From assembly GCF_028290645.1 (NCBI RefSeq), contig NZ_JAQGJL010000190.1:1-36973 (forward strand): DNA of 36,973 nucleotides, given 5' to 3'. Made by a program: the position numbers and the translations under genes. This DNA comes from Devosia sp. (lineage in GTDB: Bacteria; Pseudomonadota; Alphaproteobacteria; Rhizobiales; Devosiaceae). Below are positions 1 to 7,856 of this stretch, piece after piece; the stretch's first letter is position 1; every line of letters begins with the position of its first letter. The notes beneath the pieces were generated by a model. It saw only the letters and a list, made by a program, of their open reading frames with translations. It made no database searches and was not told the origin of the DNA.

Positions 1-3
1 CTC

Positions 4-88
4 GATGTCATCCCAGCGAAAGCTGGGGACCCAGCTCACCCCACGCGCGGGCCGCGAGATGGCTCCCGGCCTTCGCTGGGATGACATC
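4..88. repeat. Intergenic inverted repeat, GTCATCCC family
   Basis: The 17-base arm GATGTCATCCCAGCGAA at 4-20 is matched by its perfect reverse complement at 72-88. The left arm also begins an internal hairpin (CCCAGC-GAAA-GCTGGG). Related copies occur near 5925, 21652, 21795 and 36814. It lies just upstream of the oxidoreductase gene and is non-coding. It looks like a REP/MITE-like dispersed element; mobility is inferred only from copy number. Confidence 0.8.
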
Positions 89-127
89 CGTGGCTGTGGC
101 GATTGCCGTTCCCGAAGGATCAACCCA

Positions 128-1261
128 ATGACCAAACTCCTCAACATCGGCATGGTCGGCTACGGCTTCATGGCCCGCTGCCACTCCCACGCCTGGGCCT
201 CTGTCTCCCACTTCTTCGATACCGGTTACCGCCCCGTCCTCAAGGCCGTCGCCGCCCGCAACGACAGCAAGGTCCGCCGCTTCGCCGAGCAGTGGGGCTA
301 TGAGAGCGTCGAGCACGACTGGCGCCGCCTGATCGAGCGCAAGGACATCGACGCCATCGATATCTGCGTCCCCAATGACCTCCACGCCGAGATCGCCATC
401 GCCGCGGCCGAGGCCGGCAAGATGGTGCTCACCGAAAAGCCGCTCGCCCGCACCGCCGCTGAGGGCCAGCCCATGGTCGATGCCGTCGAGAAGGCCGGTG
501 TCCCCAATCTCGTCTGGTACAACTACCGCCGCATCCCGGCCGTCACCCTCATCCACAACCTCGTCGCCGCCGGCAAGCTCGGCCACATCTTCCACTACCG
601 CGCCAAATTCCTGCAGGACTGGACCATCTCGCCCGACGTGCCGCAGGGCGGGCAGGGGACCTGGCGCCTCGATGTCGACGCCGCCGGCTCCGGCGTCACC
701 GGCGACCTTATTTCCCACTGCATCGACAGCGCCATCTGGATCAACGGCGGCATCTCGTCCCTCACCGCCATGACCGAAACCTTCGTCAAGGAGCGCAAGC
801 ACGCCGAAACCGGCGCGGTGCGGCCGGTCGGTATCGATGACGCCGCCGCCGTCCTCACCCGCTTCGCCAACGGCTCGCTCGGCACCTTCGAATCCACCCG
901 CTACGCCCGGGGCCACAAGGCCGGCTACACCCTCGAGATCAACGGCGAAAAGGGCTCGCTGAGCTGGGACCTCCACGACCTGAACCGCGTGCAATATTTC
1001 GACCACTCGATCGAAGGCCAGCTCCGCGGCTGGACCAACATCCTCGTCACCGACGGCGACCACCCCTACCTCGGCAAATGGTGGGTCCCCGGCCTCATCA
1101 TCGGCTTCGAGCACAGCTTCACCCACACCGCCGCCGATTTCCTCGAGGGCCTGAAAACCGGCAAACCCGCCGCCCCCACCTTCCGCGACGCGCTGGAAAC
1201 CGCCTGCCTCTGCGACGCGATCATCGCCTCGGGCAAATCGGGGCAGTGGGTAAACCTGTAG
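128..1261 (+). CDS. Gfo/Idh/MocA family sugar oxidoreductase
   Basis: This is a predicted NAD(P)-dependent cytosolic dehydrogenase of 377 residues, typical for the family. The N-terminal Rossmann fold shows G8-x-x-G11-x-G13. The family signature Glu-Lys-Pro is at 103-105, and the D193/H197 pair fits the usual catalytic region in the C-terminal alpha/beta domain. I chose the ATG at 128 because the protein then begins directly before the Rossmann strand; the frame is open further upstream, but only through a repeat element. The next gene, 160 bases downstream, is a sugar epimerase, and a lactonase follows, so the enzyme probably oxidises or epimerises a sugar or inositol-type polyol. The substrate cannot be read from the sequence. 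Codons are strongly C-ending. Confidence 0.9.
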   Translation: MTKLLNIGMVGYGFMARCHSHAWASVSHFFDTGYRPVLKAVAARNDSKVRRFAEQWGYESVEHDWRRLIERKDIDAIDICVPNDLHAEIAIAAAEAGKMVLTEKPLARTAAEGQPMVDAVEKAGVPNLVWYNYRRIPAVTLIHNLVAAGKLGHIFHYRAKFLQDWTISPDVPQGGQGTWRLDVDAAGSGVTGDLISHCIDSAIWINGGISSLTAMTETFVKERKHAETGAVRPVGIDDAAAVLTRFANGSLGTFESTRYARGHKAGYTLEINGEKGSLSWDLHDLNRVQYFDHSIEGQLRGWTNILVTDGDHPYLGKWWVPGLIIGFEHSFTHTAADFLEGLKTGKPAAPTFRDALETACLCDAIIASGKSGQWVNL

Positions 1262-1273
1262 CCCCCGGGACTG

Positions 1274-1399
1274 CCCCTCACCCCAAACCTCTCCCAAAGG
1301 GGCGAGGGGGCGCTAGCCCCGCAAACTCGGTGCGCGTGAGACGAATGCCCTCACCACAGGGTCCCCTCGCCCCTCCGGGGAGAGGGACAGGGTGAGGGG
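1274..1399. repeat. Intergenic inverted repeat, CCCCTCACCC type
   Basis: An imperfect inverted repeat begins CCCCTCACCCC and ends with the matching GGGTGAGGGG. Each arm carries its own smaller hairpin of CTCCCC/GGGGAG type. It fills the space between the oxidoreductase and the epimerase and could fold in the transcript between the two cistrons. Confidence 0.75.
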
Positions 1400-1421
1400 A
1401 AGTTCAGAAAGAACAGAAACC

Positions 1422-2267
1422 ATGAAACTCGGCTTCAACCTCCTCCTCTGGACCACCCACGTCACCGACGAACACAGGCCCATCATCGAGCGCCTCAAGG
1501 CCACCGGCTATGACGGCGTCGAGATCCCGATGTTCGAAGGCACCCCCGATCACTACGAAAAGCTCGGCCGCCGCCTCCGCGATATCGGCCTCGAAGCCAC
1601 GGGTGTTGGCGTCATGGCCGGCGGAAATGCCATCTCGCCCGACCGGGCGCAGCGCAACGGCGCGCTGGCACACCTCAACTGGTTGTCCGATTGCACGGCG
1701 GCGCTGGGCGGCACGCTTGTCTGCGGCCCCTTCCACCAGCCCCTCGGCGAGTTCTCCGGTCGTGGCCCGACCGCCGACGAGATCGCCTGGTGCGCCGATG
1801 TCCACAAAGCCGCCGCGCAACATGCGGCACGCTCGGGCGTCGCGCTCTCGGTCGAACCGCTCAACCGGTTCGAGTGCTACTTCCTCAACACCATGGAGCA
1901 GGCCGCCAGTCTCGTCCGCCGGGTCGATGAGCCGAACTACGGCTACCTGTTCGACACCTTCCACACCAACATCGAGGAAGACCACCCGTTCGACCTTATC
2001 CCGGCGACCATCCGCCAGATCAACCACGCCCACATCTCCGAGAACAACCGCGGCGTCCCCGGCGCCGGCCACATCGACTTCCAGTCCGTCTTCAACACCC
2101 TGAAACAGTCCAGCTACGACGGCTGGATGACCATCGAAGCCTTCGGCTCCGCACTGCCGGACCTCGCCGCCGCCACCAAAATCTGGCGCCCGCTCTTCGG
2201 CTCGGAGGCCGAGGTGTACGAGAAGGGCTACAAGCTCATGCGCGAGGGGTGGGACGGGGCGCGCTGA
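1422..2267 (+). CDS. Sugar 3-epimerase/isomerase, TIM barrel (D-tagatose/D-psicose 3-epimerase-like)
   Basis: This 281-residue protein belongs to the xylose isomerase-like TIM barrel superfamily. Three stretches recall ketose 3-epimerases: VEPLNRFE near 144, LFDTFHTNIEED near 176 and SENNRGVPG near 206. The expected metal ligands of that group are present as E145, D178, H204 and E239, so it should bind a divalent metal and epimerise or isomerise a ketose or related sugar. The ATG at 1422 starts the first barrel strand. It follows an oxidoreductase gene in the same direction, so they may share a transcript. The closest known function is D-tagatose/D-psicose 3-epimerase, but hydroxypyruvate isomerase-like relatives look similar; the substrate is not proven. 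Confidence 0.85.
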   Translation: MKLGFNLLLWTTHVTDEHRPIIERLKATGYDGVEIPMFEGTPDHYEKLGRRLRDIGLEATGVGVMAGGNAISPDRAQRNGALAHLNWLSDCTAALGGTLVCGPFHQPLGEFSGRGPTADEIAWCADVHKAAAQHAARSGVALSVEPLNRFECYFLNTMEQAASLVRRVDEPNYGYLFDTFHTNIEEDHPFDLIPATIRQINHAHISENNRGVPGAGHIDFQSVFNTLKQSSYDGWMTIEAFGSALPDLAAATKIWRPLFGSEAEVYEKGYKLMREGWDGAR

Positions 2268-2274
2268 CGCGCGA

Positions 2275-2384
2275 CCCCTCATCCGCCCTTCGGGCACCTT
2301 CTCCCACAGGGGCCATCACCACGATATCGCCGTCGGTTGCCTTCTCCCCTTGTGGGAGAAGGTGCCCGAAGGGCGGATGAGGGG
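2275..2384. repeat. RIME-like inverted repeat
   Basis: A perfect 34-base inverted repeat has arms at 2275-2308 and 2351-2384. The left arm begins CCCCTCATCCGCCCTTCGGG and the right arm ends GCGGATGAGGGG. Each arm contains its own small hairpin (CCCTTCGGG). It resembles rhizobial RIME-type elements as I remember them. A second member lies at 6306-6457. It sits directly after the epimerase stop codon. Confidence 0.85.
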
Positions 2385-2494
2385 TATCGCATCGCTCGCG
2401 ATGCGCGATCCGAGCGGAGCGAGGAGCGACTGGTCTAGCCACAACCGCCTGACTCCCCTAACACTTCCGCCCGCACACCTAGGAGGAGCGTCTC

Positions 2495-3508
2495 GTGACC
2501 AAGATTTCCCTGCTGTCCGGATCCTACACCGGCCCGAACGGCGAAGGCCTGAAGCTCATCAGCTTCGACACCGCCACCGCGACTTTCGCCCTCGAGCAAA
2601 GCTTCCCCGGCACCCCTGACGTCTCCTGGATCGCCTTCGCGCCAAACACCCGTACCGTCTACGTCACCAACGAGATGGCCGAGCAGGTCGGCGCCTTCAC
2701 CCTCTCAGCCGACGCCCGGAGCGTCACCCCCCTCGGCTACCAGCCGACCGGCGCCAAATACCCCTGCTACATCCGCCTCAGCCCCAAGGGCACCAAGCTC
2801 GCCACCGCCAATTACGGCGACGACTCGGTCCAGGTCTTCAGCCTCGACGCCACCACCGGCGCCCTGAAGCCCGACCCCACCGTCCTCCGCAGCGCCCATG
2901 CGCACGACAAGGGCCACGCCCACTGGACCCAGTGGTCCCCCGAAGCCGATCGGCTCTACACCGTGGATCTCGGCCACGACGAAGTCCGCTTCTATCGCTA
3001 CGAAGCCGGCAGCTTCGTCGGCGGCCCCGAAACCGCCTACGCCGCCCCCAAGGGCGCCGGCCCGCGCCACCTCGCCTTCCATCCCAACGGCAAGTTCGCC
3101 TACCTCTTCACCGAATACGCCGAAACCCTCACCGCGCTCGCCCGCGAGGCCGACGGCAAGCTCACCGAACTCAACACCCTCTCGGCGCTCCCCGCCGATT
3201 TCGACGGCAAGTCCACCGGCGCCCACATCCAGATCAATCCGGCCGGCGACACCGTCTACGTCTCGAACCGCGGCCACAACTCGATCACCGTCTTCGCCAT
3301 CGCCCCCGACGGCCGCATCAGCCTCAAGCAGAACATCGCCTGCGGCGGCAACTGGCCCCGCTTCTTCCTCCTCGTCGGCCACCACCTGATCGTCGCCAAC
3401 CAGGAAAGCGAAGACCTCGTGCTGTTCGACGTCGCAACGGACGGCACGCTGAAGCCCACCGGCACAGTGTTCAAGCTGCAAAAGCCGGTAGCGCTGTTGG
3501 CGATCTGA
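2495..3508 (+). CDS. Lactonase family protein (7-bladed beta-propeller, 6-phosphogluconolactonase-like)
   Basis: The 337-residue protein has the repeated beta-propeller pattern of the YbhE/lactonase family: segments such as VYVTNEMAEQVGAF near 50 and VYVSNRGHNSITVF near 252, and HLAFHPNGKFAYLF near 191. In this family a propeller hydrolyses sugar lactones in the cytosol. A GTG start at 2495 is supported by AGGAGG at 2481-2486. It is the third gene in the same direction after an oxidoreductase and an epimerase. That fits a pathway in which a sugar is oxidised to a lactone and then opened. Some members of the family are not 6-phosphogluconolactonases, so the exact lactone is left open. Confidence 0.88.
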   Translation: MTKISLLSGSYTGPNGEGLKLISFDTATATFALEQSFPGTPDVSWIAFAPNTRTVYVTNEMAEQVGAFTLSADARSVTPLGYQPTGAKYPCYIRLSPKGTKLATANYGDDSVQVFSLDATTGALKPDPTVLRSAHAHDKGHAHWTQWSPEADRLYTVDLGHDEVRFYRYEAGSFVGGPETAYAAPKGAGPRHLAFHPNGKFAYLFTEYAETLTALAREADGKLTELNTLSALPADFDGKSTGAHIQINPAGDTVYVSNRGHNSITVFAIAPDGRISLKQNIACGGNWPRFFLLVGHHLIVANQESEDLVLFDVATDGTLKPTGTVFKLQKPVALLAI

Positions 3509-3566
3509 CCATCCGCAAAGGGGGGAGCTGGCTCGGCTCGGAGGCGGCTGCGCTCGCTTGAAACGA

Positions 3567-3590
3567 GATCGGGCCCCTGCGGGCCCGATC
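3567..3590. terminator. Shared terminator hairpin between convergent genes
   Basis: GATCGGGCCC and GGGCCCGATC form a perfect 10-base stem with a 4-base loop, in the gap between two convergent genes. The plus side has no T-run. On the minus strand the stem is followed by TCGTTT, so it may serve mainly the outer-membrane protein gene. Confidence 0.7.
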
Positions 3591-3612
3591 ATTCCCGGCG
3601 CTGTGGCCGTGA

Positions 3613-4167
3613 TCAGAAGTGGAAGGCGACGCCCACGGTAGCGCGGGCGTAGTCGAACAGGTCATCGCCCTCGAAATAGCCGTAGCCGGTGAGCTGGCCA
3701 CGGACGGTGATGTCTTCGGCGACGGCGACTTCGATGCCCGCGCCCAGCTGGTAGGCCGTGTCGTTCGCATCGGGGTAGTCGATGTCGAATTCATAGCCGG
3801 CGCCGGCGATGCCGTAGACCAGCACGTTCGGGGTCAGGATCACGCCGGCACGACCAAAAACGAAGAGTTCTGCGTAGGAGACATCGCCATCGGTGACGAT
3901 ATCGGCACTGCCCTCGATGCCGAGCAGGAAGCCCTCCGATGCGAGGAAATTCACGCCGGCGAAGACGCCGCCGCCGAAATAATCGCCGCTGTCGTCGGTC
4001 GAGAACTCGCCGCTGACCGAGGCGCCGACATAGGGCCGCGCCCAATCGAAACCCGCCTCGTCGACGACGGCGACCTCTTCCGCGGGAAGCGTGAGATCGG
4101 CGGCGTAGGCCGAGGCGGTGAGCAGCGAAAGCGAGACGGCGGCAAGAGCGAGCGTGCGGTGAATCAT
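3613..4167 (-). CDS. Outer-membrane beta-barrel protein (Omp25/OmpA-like porin family)
   Basis: This 184-residue protein has a clear signal peptide (MIHRTLALAAVSLSLLTASAYA, cleavage expected after A23). The rest is made of alternating amphipathic strands such as GFLLGIEGSADIV and YGIAGAGYEFD, and it ends in the aromatic tail FHF, the usual C-terminal mark of outer-membrane barrels. Length and layout match the small 8-stranded Omp25/Omp31-type proteins of alphaproteobacteria. I chose the ATG at 4167 because it starts the signal peptide and has AGGGGG in front; the open frame extends further but would bury the signal. It is probably a structural or passive-diffusion surface protein. It is transcribed alone, convergent with the lactonase gene. 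Confidence 0.88.
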   Translation of the reverse strand: MIHRTLALAAVSLSLLTASAYAADLTLPAEEVAVVDEAGFDWARPYVGASVSGEFSTDDSGDYFGGGVFAGVNFLASEGFLLGIEGSADIVTDGDVSYAELFVFGRAGVILTPNVLVYGIAGAGYEFDIDYPDANDTAYQLGAGIEVAVAEDITVRGQLTGYGYFEGDDLFDYARATVGVAFHF

Positions 4168-4335
4168 TTGAACCCCCTGAAATTGCCGCAGTGCTGCCCC
4201 ATTTTCGGACCCGGGAAAATACGGCCGGTGCCGCTGCGGCCAGGCAAGCGGCGCATTTTGCCGCAATGATGCAAAAGAGCATCAACAGCGGGTCGGATGC
4301 GCGAGTAGCGAGGGAGTGGAGCAAGGCTCGGTCGG

Positions 4336-4683
4336 CTATGCTCGGAGGATCTTTTCCATCGGCTTGCCCTTCGCCAGTTCGTCGACCAGTTTGTCGAGGT
4401 AGCGGATTTCCCGCATCGTGGGCTCTTCGATGTTTTCTACCCGGACGCCGCAGACCACGCCCGTGATCAGCGAGCGGGCCGGATTCATCGCTGGCGCGTG
4501 GGCGAAGAAATCCTCGAAGGTGGTCTTGTTCGCCAGCTGGTCGTCCAGCGACTGCTGGCTGTGTCCCGTCAGCCAGCGGATGATCTCATCGACCTCGCCC
4601 TTGGTGCGTCCTTTCTTCTCGGCCTTGGCGAGATAGAGCGGGTAGACGCTCCCGACGCTGACCGAATAGATGCGATGGGTCAT
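4336..4683 (-). CDS. DUF2200 family protein
   Basis: The 115-residue soluble protein matches the DUF2200 family as I remember it: the opening [20 protein letters not shown], the central [29 protein letters not shown], and the C-terminal [20 protein letters not shown] are typical. No catalytic motif or membrane segment is visible and the function is unknown. It starts 17 bases after the stop codon of the LysE-type gene on the same strand, so the DUF924, LysE and DUF2200 genes probably form one short operon. Confidence 0.88.
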   Translation of the reverse strand: MTHRIYSVSVGSVYPLYLAKAEKKGRTKGEVDEIIRWLTGHSQQSLDDQLANKTTFEDFFAHAPAMNPARSLITGVVCGVRVENIEEPTMREIRYLDKLVDELAKGKPMEKILRA

Positions 4684-4700
4684 TTGCCCTCCTGTTCCGT

Positions 4701-5323
4701 CACCGCGCTTCGATGATCAGCCTCACGCCAAGCACCCCGATGAACACCGCTGCAGCTCTATCGACCCAGATTTTGGCGTTGAGGTAAAGCGCACGCGGCC
4801 GGCTCGCCGAGAACGCTACCGCGACGATGGCGTACCAGGCGGTTTCCTGGACGAAGATCAGTGGCGGCAGGGACCAGTAGAGCCAGGGGTCGGGGTTTTG
4901 GGGGAGGAGGGCGGCGAAGACGGCGCCGAAGACGGCGACGATCTTGGGGTTGGAGAGCTGGGTCAGGAGGCCGAGGGTGAAGGCCTTCCGCGGGTTGGCG
5001 GTGGCGGGGCCGGGGGTTTCGACGGTGATCGGGTCTGCGGCGTGGCTCCAGATCTTCCAGGCGAGATAGACGAGGTAGAGACCGCCGGCGATCTTCAGCG
5101 CAGTGAACAGAAGGCCGCCATCCTCGATCAGGGTGCGGAGGCCGAGCACGGCGAGGGCGCCGAACAGCATCGCCCCCACTCCCATGCCGAGCGCGGCGGC
5201 GAGACCCTCGCGGCGCGACTGGGCCACGGCGGTGCGGACGACGAAGACGAAGCTGGGGCCCGGGCTGATGGCGCCGATCAGCAGGGCGCCGAGGATCGAG
5301 AAGAGGACGAGCGAATGTTCCAT
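4701..5323 (-). CDS. LysE/RhtB family amino-acid exporter
   Basis: This inner-membrane protein of about 207 residues has around six hydrophobic segments. The LysE family hallmark is the N-terminal [15 protein letters not shown], followed by the [16 protein letters not shown] helix. Homologues export lysine, homoserine/threonine or other small metabolites. Two ATGs lie at 5329 and 5323. I prefer 5323: it overlaps the stop codon of the upstream DUF924 gene as TAATG, and it has AAGG about nine bases in front. The overlap indicates translational coupling. The substrate cannot be inferred. Confidence 0.88.
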
Positions 5324-5865
5324 TACCATCTGCCTTCATCGGAGGCGCAATAGGCGGCTTCTTCGGGTGTGGAGAGGCGGCCGAGGGTTTCGTTGCGGCG
5401 CGGGTAGCGGCCGAAGCGGCGCAGCAGGTCGCGGTGGGCGAGCTCGTACTTCAGCACTTCTTCGTCATCGAGGGCGGTGAAGAGCCGCACCGCTTCCGCA
5501 TGCACGACGAGGGATTCGGAGTGCATGTAGGGCATGTAGAGGAAGGTGCGCTGACCCGGCTCGAGCGCCTGGTCGCTGCCGGCGGCGACGGCCTCCTGGG
5601 CGAGGGCCAGCGCCATGGGGTCGGAGGCGAAGGCCGCAGGCGTGCCACGATGGATCTGGCGGGAGAACTGGTCGAGCACGATGATTTCGGCGAGGCGGCC
5701 GCGCGGCGTGGTCCGCCAGGTCCAGGCTTCGCCAGCGGCGACGGAGGCGTGGGTGTCGGCGAACTTCTCGGTGAGGAGCGCATCGAAGGCGGGGCCGCCG
5801 CCGAACCAGTCTTTCTGGCCGTGATCGACGAACCAGAAGGTGAGGACTTCATCGGGGGACTTCAT
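5323..5865 (-). CDS. DUF924 family protein
   Basis: The 180-residue soluble protein matches the DUF924 family: PDEVLTFWF at the start, KDWFGGGPAFDALLTEKF, the motif IIVLDQFSRQIHRGTPAAFASD, and FLYMPYMHSES in the second half. The family is all-helical (TPR-like) with no established reaction. The ATG at 5865 gives the standard family N-terminus; the upstream extension of the frame is low-complexity and overlaps a repeat. It is the first gene of the likely DUF924-LysE-DUF2200 operon and is transcribed away from the small protein gene at 6068. Confidence 0.88.
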   Translation of the reverse strand: MKSPDEVLTFWFVDHGQKDWFGGGPAFDALLTEKFADTHASVAAGEAWTWRTTPRGRLAEIIVLDQFSRQIHRGTPAAFASDPMALALAQEAVAAGSDQALEPGQRTFLYMPYMHSESLVVHAEAVRLFTALDDEEVLKYELAHRDLLRRFGRYPRRNETLGRLSTPEEAAYCASDEGRW

Positions 5866-5924
5866 CGATTCTGGTTCCTCTGGCGCGATCTCGGGGACCT
5901 GTGCGATCGCTGGCGCGGGTGGTG

Positions 5925-5949
5925 ACCCCCGGCCCGCCGGGATGACAGA
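5925..5949. repeat. Partial GTCATCCC-family repeat
   Basis: Read on the minus strand this is TGTCATCCCGGCGGGCCGGG, a single-arm relative of the element at 4-88. It lies in the roughly 200-base divergent gap between DUF924 and the small plus-strand gene. I could not identify promoter boxes in this gap. Confidence 0.6.
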
Positions 5950-6067
5950 CGGTGGGCGGGAAGAGCCGGCGAGTCTCGTCCCTGCTTTCACGGTTCATTT
6001 CACATGCGTCGGCCAGAATGTCACGCCGGCCGCAGTTCATCTTGCCGGGCAGAACCAGGAGAAGTCC

Positions 6068-6283
6068 ATGCGGCTCGTGAAGCTCGATACGCCGGAAGGC
6101 ATCATCTACATCAATCCCGAGCACGTGGTGGCGGTGGTGAAGGGGTTGCGGGACACCAAGATCGATACGGTGTCTGGCGTGCATGTGGTGAAGGACGCGC
6201 CGGAGGTGGTGGCGCGGCTGCTCGGGATGGAAGAGATCGAGCTGGATGTGACGCCGAAGGCGGTGGGGTGGAAGGAGCAGTAG
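6068..6283 (+). CDS. Small conserved protein, FlbD-like (tentative)
   Basis: The 71-residue protein has a good start: AGGAGAAG lies just before the ATG at 6068. Its pattern is a short beta-rich domain with IIYINPEHVVAVVKG near 12-26, then DTVSGVHVVKDAPEVVARLLG. This arrangement (Leu-x-x-x-Glu-Gly, Asn-Pro-Glu, then a Val-Lys-Asp stretch and a Glu-Val-x-x-Leu helix) recalls the small FlbD-type proteins. No flagellar gene is nearby and the similarity is weak, so the function should be treated as unknown. There is no signal peptide or membrane segment. It is followed by repeats, not by another gene. Confidence 0.7.
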   Translation: MRLVKLDTPEGIIYINPEHVVAVVKGLRDTKIDTVSGVHVVKDAPEVVARLLGMEEIELDVTPKAVGWKEQ

Positions 6284-6305
6284 GGCGGATTTCTCGGCCC
6301 GATCG

Positions 6306-6457
6306 CCTTCTCCCTTGTGGGAGAAGGTGCCCGAAGGCGGATGAGGGGTATCTCTCCGCGCACTCGTCGCTCGTCGCTTCGCTCCGATCGCGCAACGAAG
6401 GCGTTGCGGACCCCTCATCCGGCGCTGCGCGCCACCTTCTCCCACAAGGGGAGAAGG
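6306..6457. repeat. RIME-like inverted repeat, second copy
   Basis: The arms are CCTTCTCCC...GGATGAGGGG (6306-6348) and CCCCTCATCC...GAGAAGG (6411-6457). They match the element at 2275-2384, but the right arm carries a different inner hairpin (GGCGCTGCGCGCC), so the inverted repeat is imperfect. The 62-base centre has its own short GATCGCGC-type inverted bases. It fills most of the 308-base gap between two convergent genes; no other gene is visible there. Confidence 0.8.
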
Positions 6458-6516
6458 CAGACCCGACTGAGAGATGGTGGCTGGCTGCGCTCCATCTGAC
6501 TGAGAGGGCGGTGGCT

Positions 6517-6570
6517 CCCCTGCCCCCTCCACCGGCTTCGCCGGTCCCCCTCCCTCGCTTGGCGGGGAGG
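6517..6570. repeat. Intergenic hairpin, CCTCCACCGGC subfamily
   Basis: The element contains CCCTCCACCGGCTTCGCCGG, whose ACCGGC-TTC-GCCGGT core is a tight hairpin, followed by CCCCCTCCC and GGGGAGG. A near-identical copy is at 9078-9124. Both sit just outside the 3' end of a minus-strand gene, so in those transcripts they could act as a terminator or 3' stabiliser. Confidence 0.7.
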
Positions 6571-6591
6571 ATCAAGAGGCCTCAGCTCCCC

Positions 6592-7593
6592 TCACACCGT
6601 GACGATCGCCTTGATCACGCCGGTGCGGTCGTGGGCCCAGAGGGGCATGTTGGCGGGGACGTCGTCGAGGCTGGTGGCGTGGGTGGCGAGCTGGTCGGTG
6701 GGGACCTTGCCGTCGATGATCGAGGCCATGACGTGCTCGAAATCGGCGCGGATGGCGTTGCGGGAGGCGCGGATGGTGAGCTCGCGGCGGTGCACTTCGG
6801 CATCGGGGAAAACGAGGTCGCCCTTGATGACGCCGACCAGGGTGTAGGCGCCGCCGTTGCGGGTGTGGAACAGCGAGGCGTTCATGGCGCGGATCGAGCC
6901 GGTGGCGTCGAAGACCGCGTCGAAGCCGGTGGAGCGGATGGGGGCGAAGTCGGCGCCTTCCAGATCGGCTGGCGCGAAGGTGGTGAAGCCGAGGGCGCGC
7001 GTCGCGGCGATCTTGTCGGGGGCGGCGTCGATGACGGTGACTTCGGCGCCGGCGATCCTGGCGAAATAGGCGACGCCCAGCCCGATGGGGCCGGAGCCGA
7101 CGACCAGCGCGCGGGAGCCGGGTTTCAGCTCGGCGGTGCGGCGTATGGCGTGGGCGCCGATGGCGAGGAACTCGACCATGGCGGCATCGCGCAGGCTGAG
7201 GCCGGTGGCCTTGTAGAGATTACCGGCCGGCATGACGATTTCCTCGGCCATGCCGCCGGGGGCGTGGACGCCGATGACCTTGAGGGTCTCGCAGCAATTG
7301 GCGCGGCCTTCGAGGCAGGCGGGACAATGGCCGCAGTTGAGATAGGGATTGATGACCACCGGATCGCCGGAGGCGAAGGCTTCGCCGTTGGGATCGACGA
7401 CGGTGCCACTCAGCTCGTGGCCGATGACGCGCGGGTATTCGAAGTACGGGAAGTTGCCTTCGAAGATGTGGTAGTCGGTGCCGCAGATGCCGATGTGGCG
7501 GATGGCGACGCGGACCCAGCCGGGCTTGAGTTCGGGGCGTTTGATGTCGACCAGCGCCAGCTGTTCGGGCGCGGTGCAGGATATGGCTCGCAT
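6592..7593 (-). CDS. Zinc-dependent medium-chain alcohol/polyol dehydrogenase
   Basis: This 333-residue protein is a standard medium-chain dehydrogenase. Catalytic zinc ligands are visible as C37 (GICGTD) and H59-E60 (GHE). The structural zinc cysteines are at 87, 90, 93 and 100/101, and the NAD-binding motif is GSGPIGLG. Among relatives it most recalls sugar-acid dehydrogenases such as L-galactonate or L-idonate 5-dehydrogenases and the RspB type, which oxidise a secondary hydroxyl with NAD. Assignment to one substrate is not possible from sequence alone. It stands alone, flanked by repeats on both sides, and is convergent with the small protein gene at 6068. Confidence 0.88.
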   Translation of the reverse strand: MRAISCTAPEQLALVDIKRPELKPGWVRVAIRHIGICGTDYHIFEGNFPYFEYPRVIGHELSGTVVDPNGEAFASGDPVVINPYLNCGHCPACLEGRANCCETLKVIGVHAPGGMAEEIVMPAGNLYKATGLSLRDAAMVEFLAIGAHAIRRTAELKPGSRALVVGSGPIGLGVAYFARIAGAEVTVIDAAPDKIAATRALGFTTFAPADLEGADFAPIRSTGFDAVFDATGSIRAMNASLFHTRNGGAYTLVGVIKGDLVFPDAEVHRRELTIRASRNAIRADFEHVMASIIDGKVPTDQLATHATSLDDVPANMPLWAHDRTGVIKAIVTV

Positions 7594-7687
7594 GGTGTCT
7601 CCTCTTGGGGGCGATCATAGCGGGCGCGGGGCGGGAGGGAAGTGGCTTTGGGGTGGTGGCGTCGCCGGCGGTGTTCATCCTCACGAC

Positions 7688-7795
7688 CCACTCCCCCATC
7701 CCCTCCCCTCAAGGGGGAGGGGTGCCCGACTAGAACGCTGGGAGGCTGCGGCACTGTCGCACCCCTCCCCCTTGAGGGGAGGGGTGGGGGTGGGG
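7688..7795. repeat. Intergenic inverted repeat, CCCCTCCCCCTT type
   Basis: The left arm CCACTCCCCCATCCCCTCCC at 7688 and its partner ending GGGAGGGGTGGGGGTGGG near 7795 form a long imperfect inverted repeat. Each arm holds its own hairpin (CCCCTC-AAGG-GGGAGGGG). It occupies the divergent gap between the alcohol dehydrogenase and the aldolase genes. Confidence 0.8.
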
Positions 7796-7856
7796 GTGGC
7801 GAGGCTGGTGCTCGGATGCTACGAGCGTCGCCAGAGACTTACCGGGGTTCAATCAA

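Noticed and set aside
8-1297. A 429-codon open frame opposite the Gfo/Idh gene
   Set aside because: It is low-complexity and Gly/Val/Asp-rich, antisense to a well-supported gene.
6004-7620. A 538-codon open frame on the plus strand over the alcohol dehydrogenase gene
   Set aside because: It has Gly/Asp/Ala-rich, repetitive residues without any domain, and it lies opposite a textbook zinc dehydrogenase. It is a by-product of GC-rich codons.
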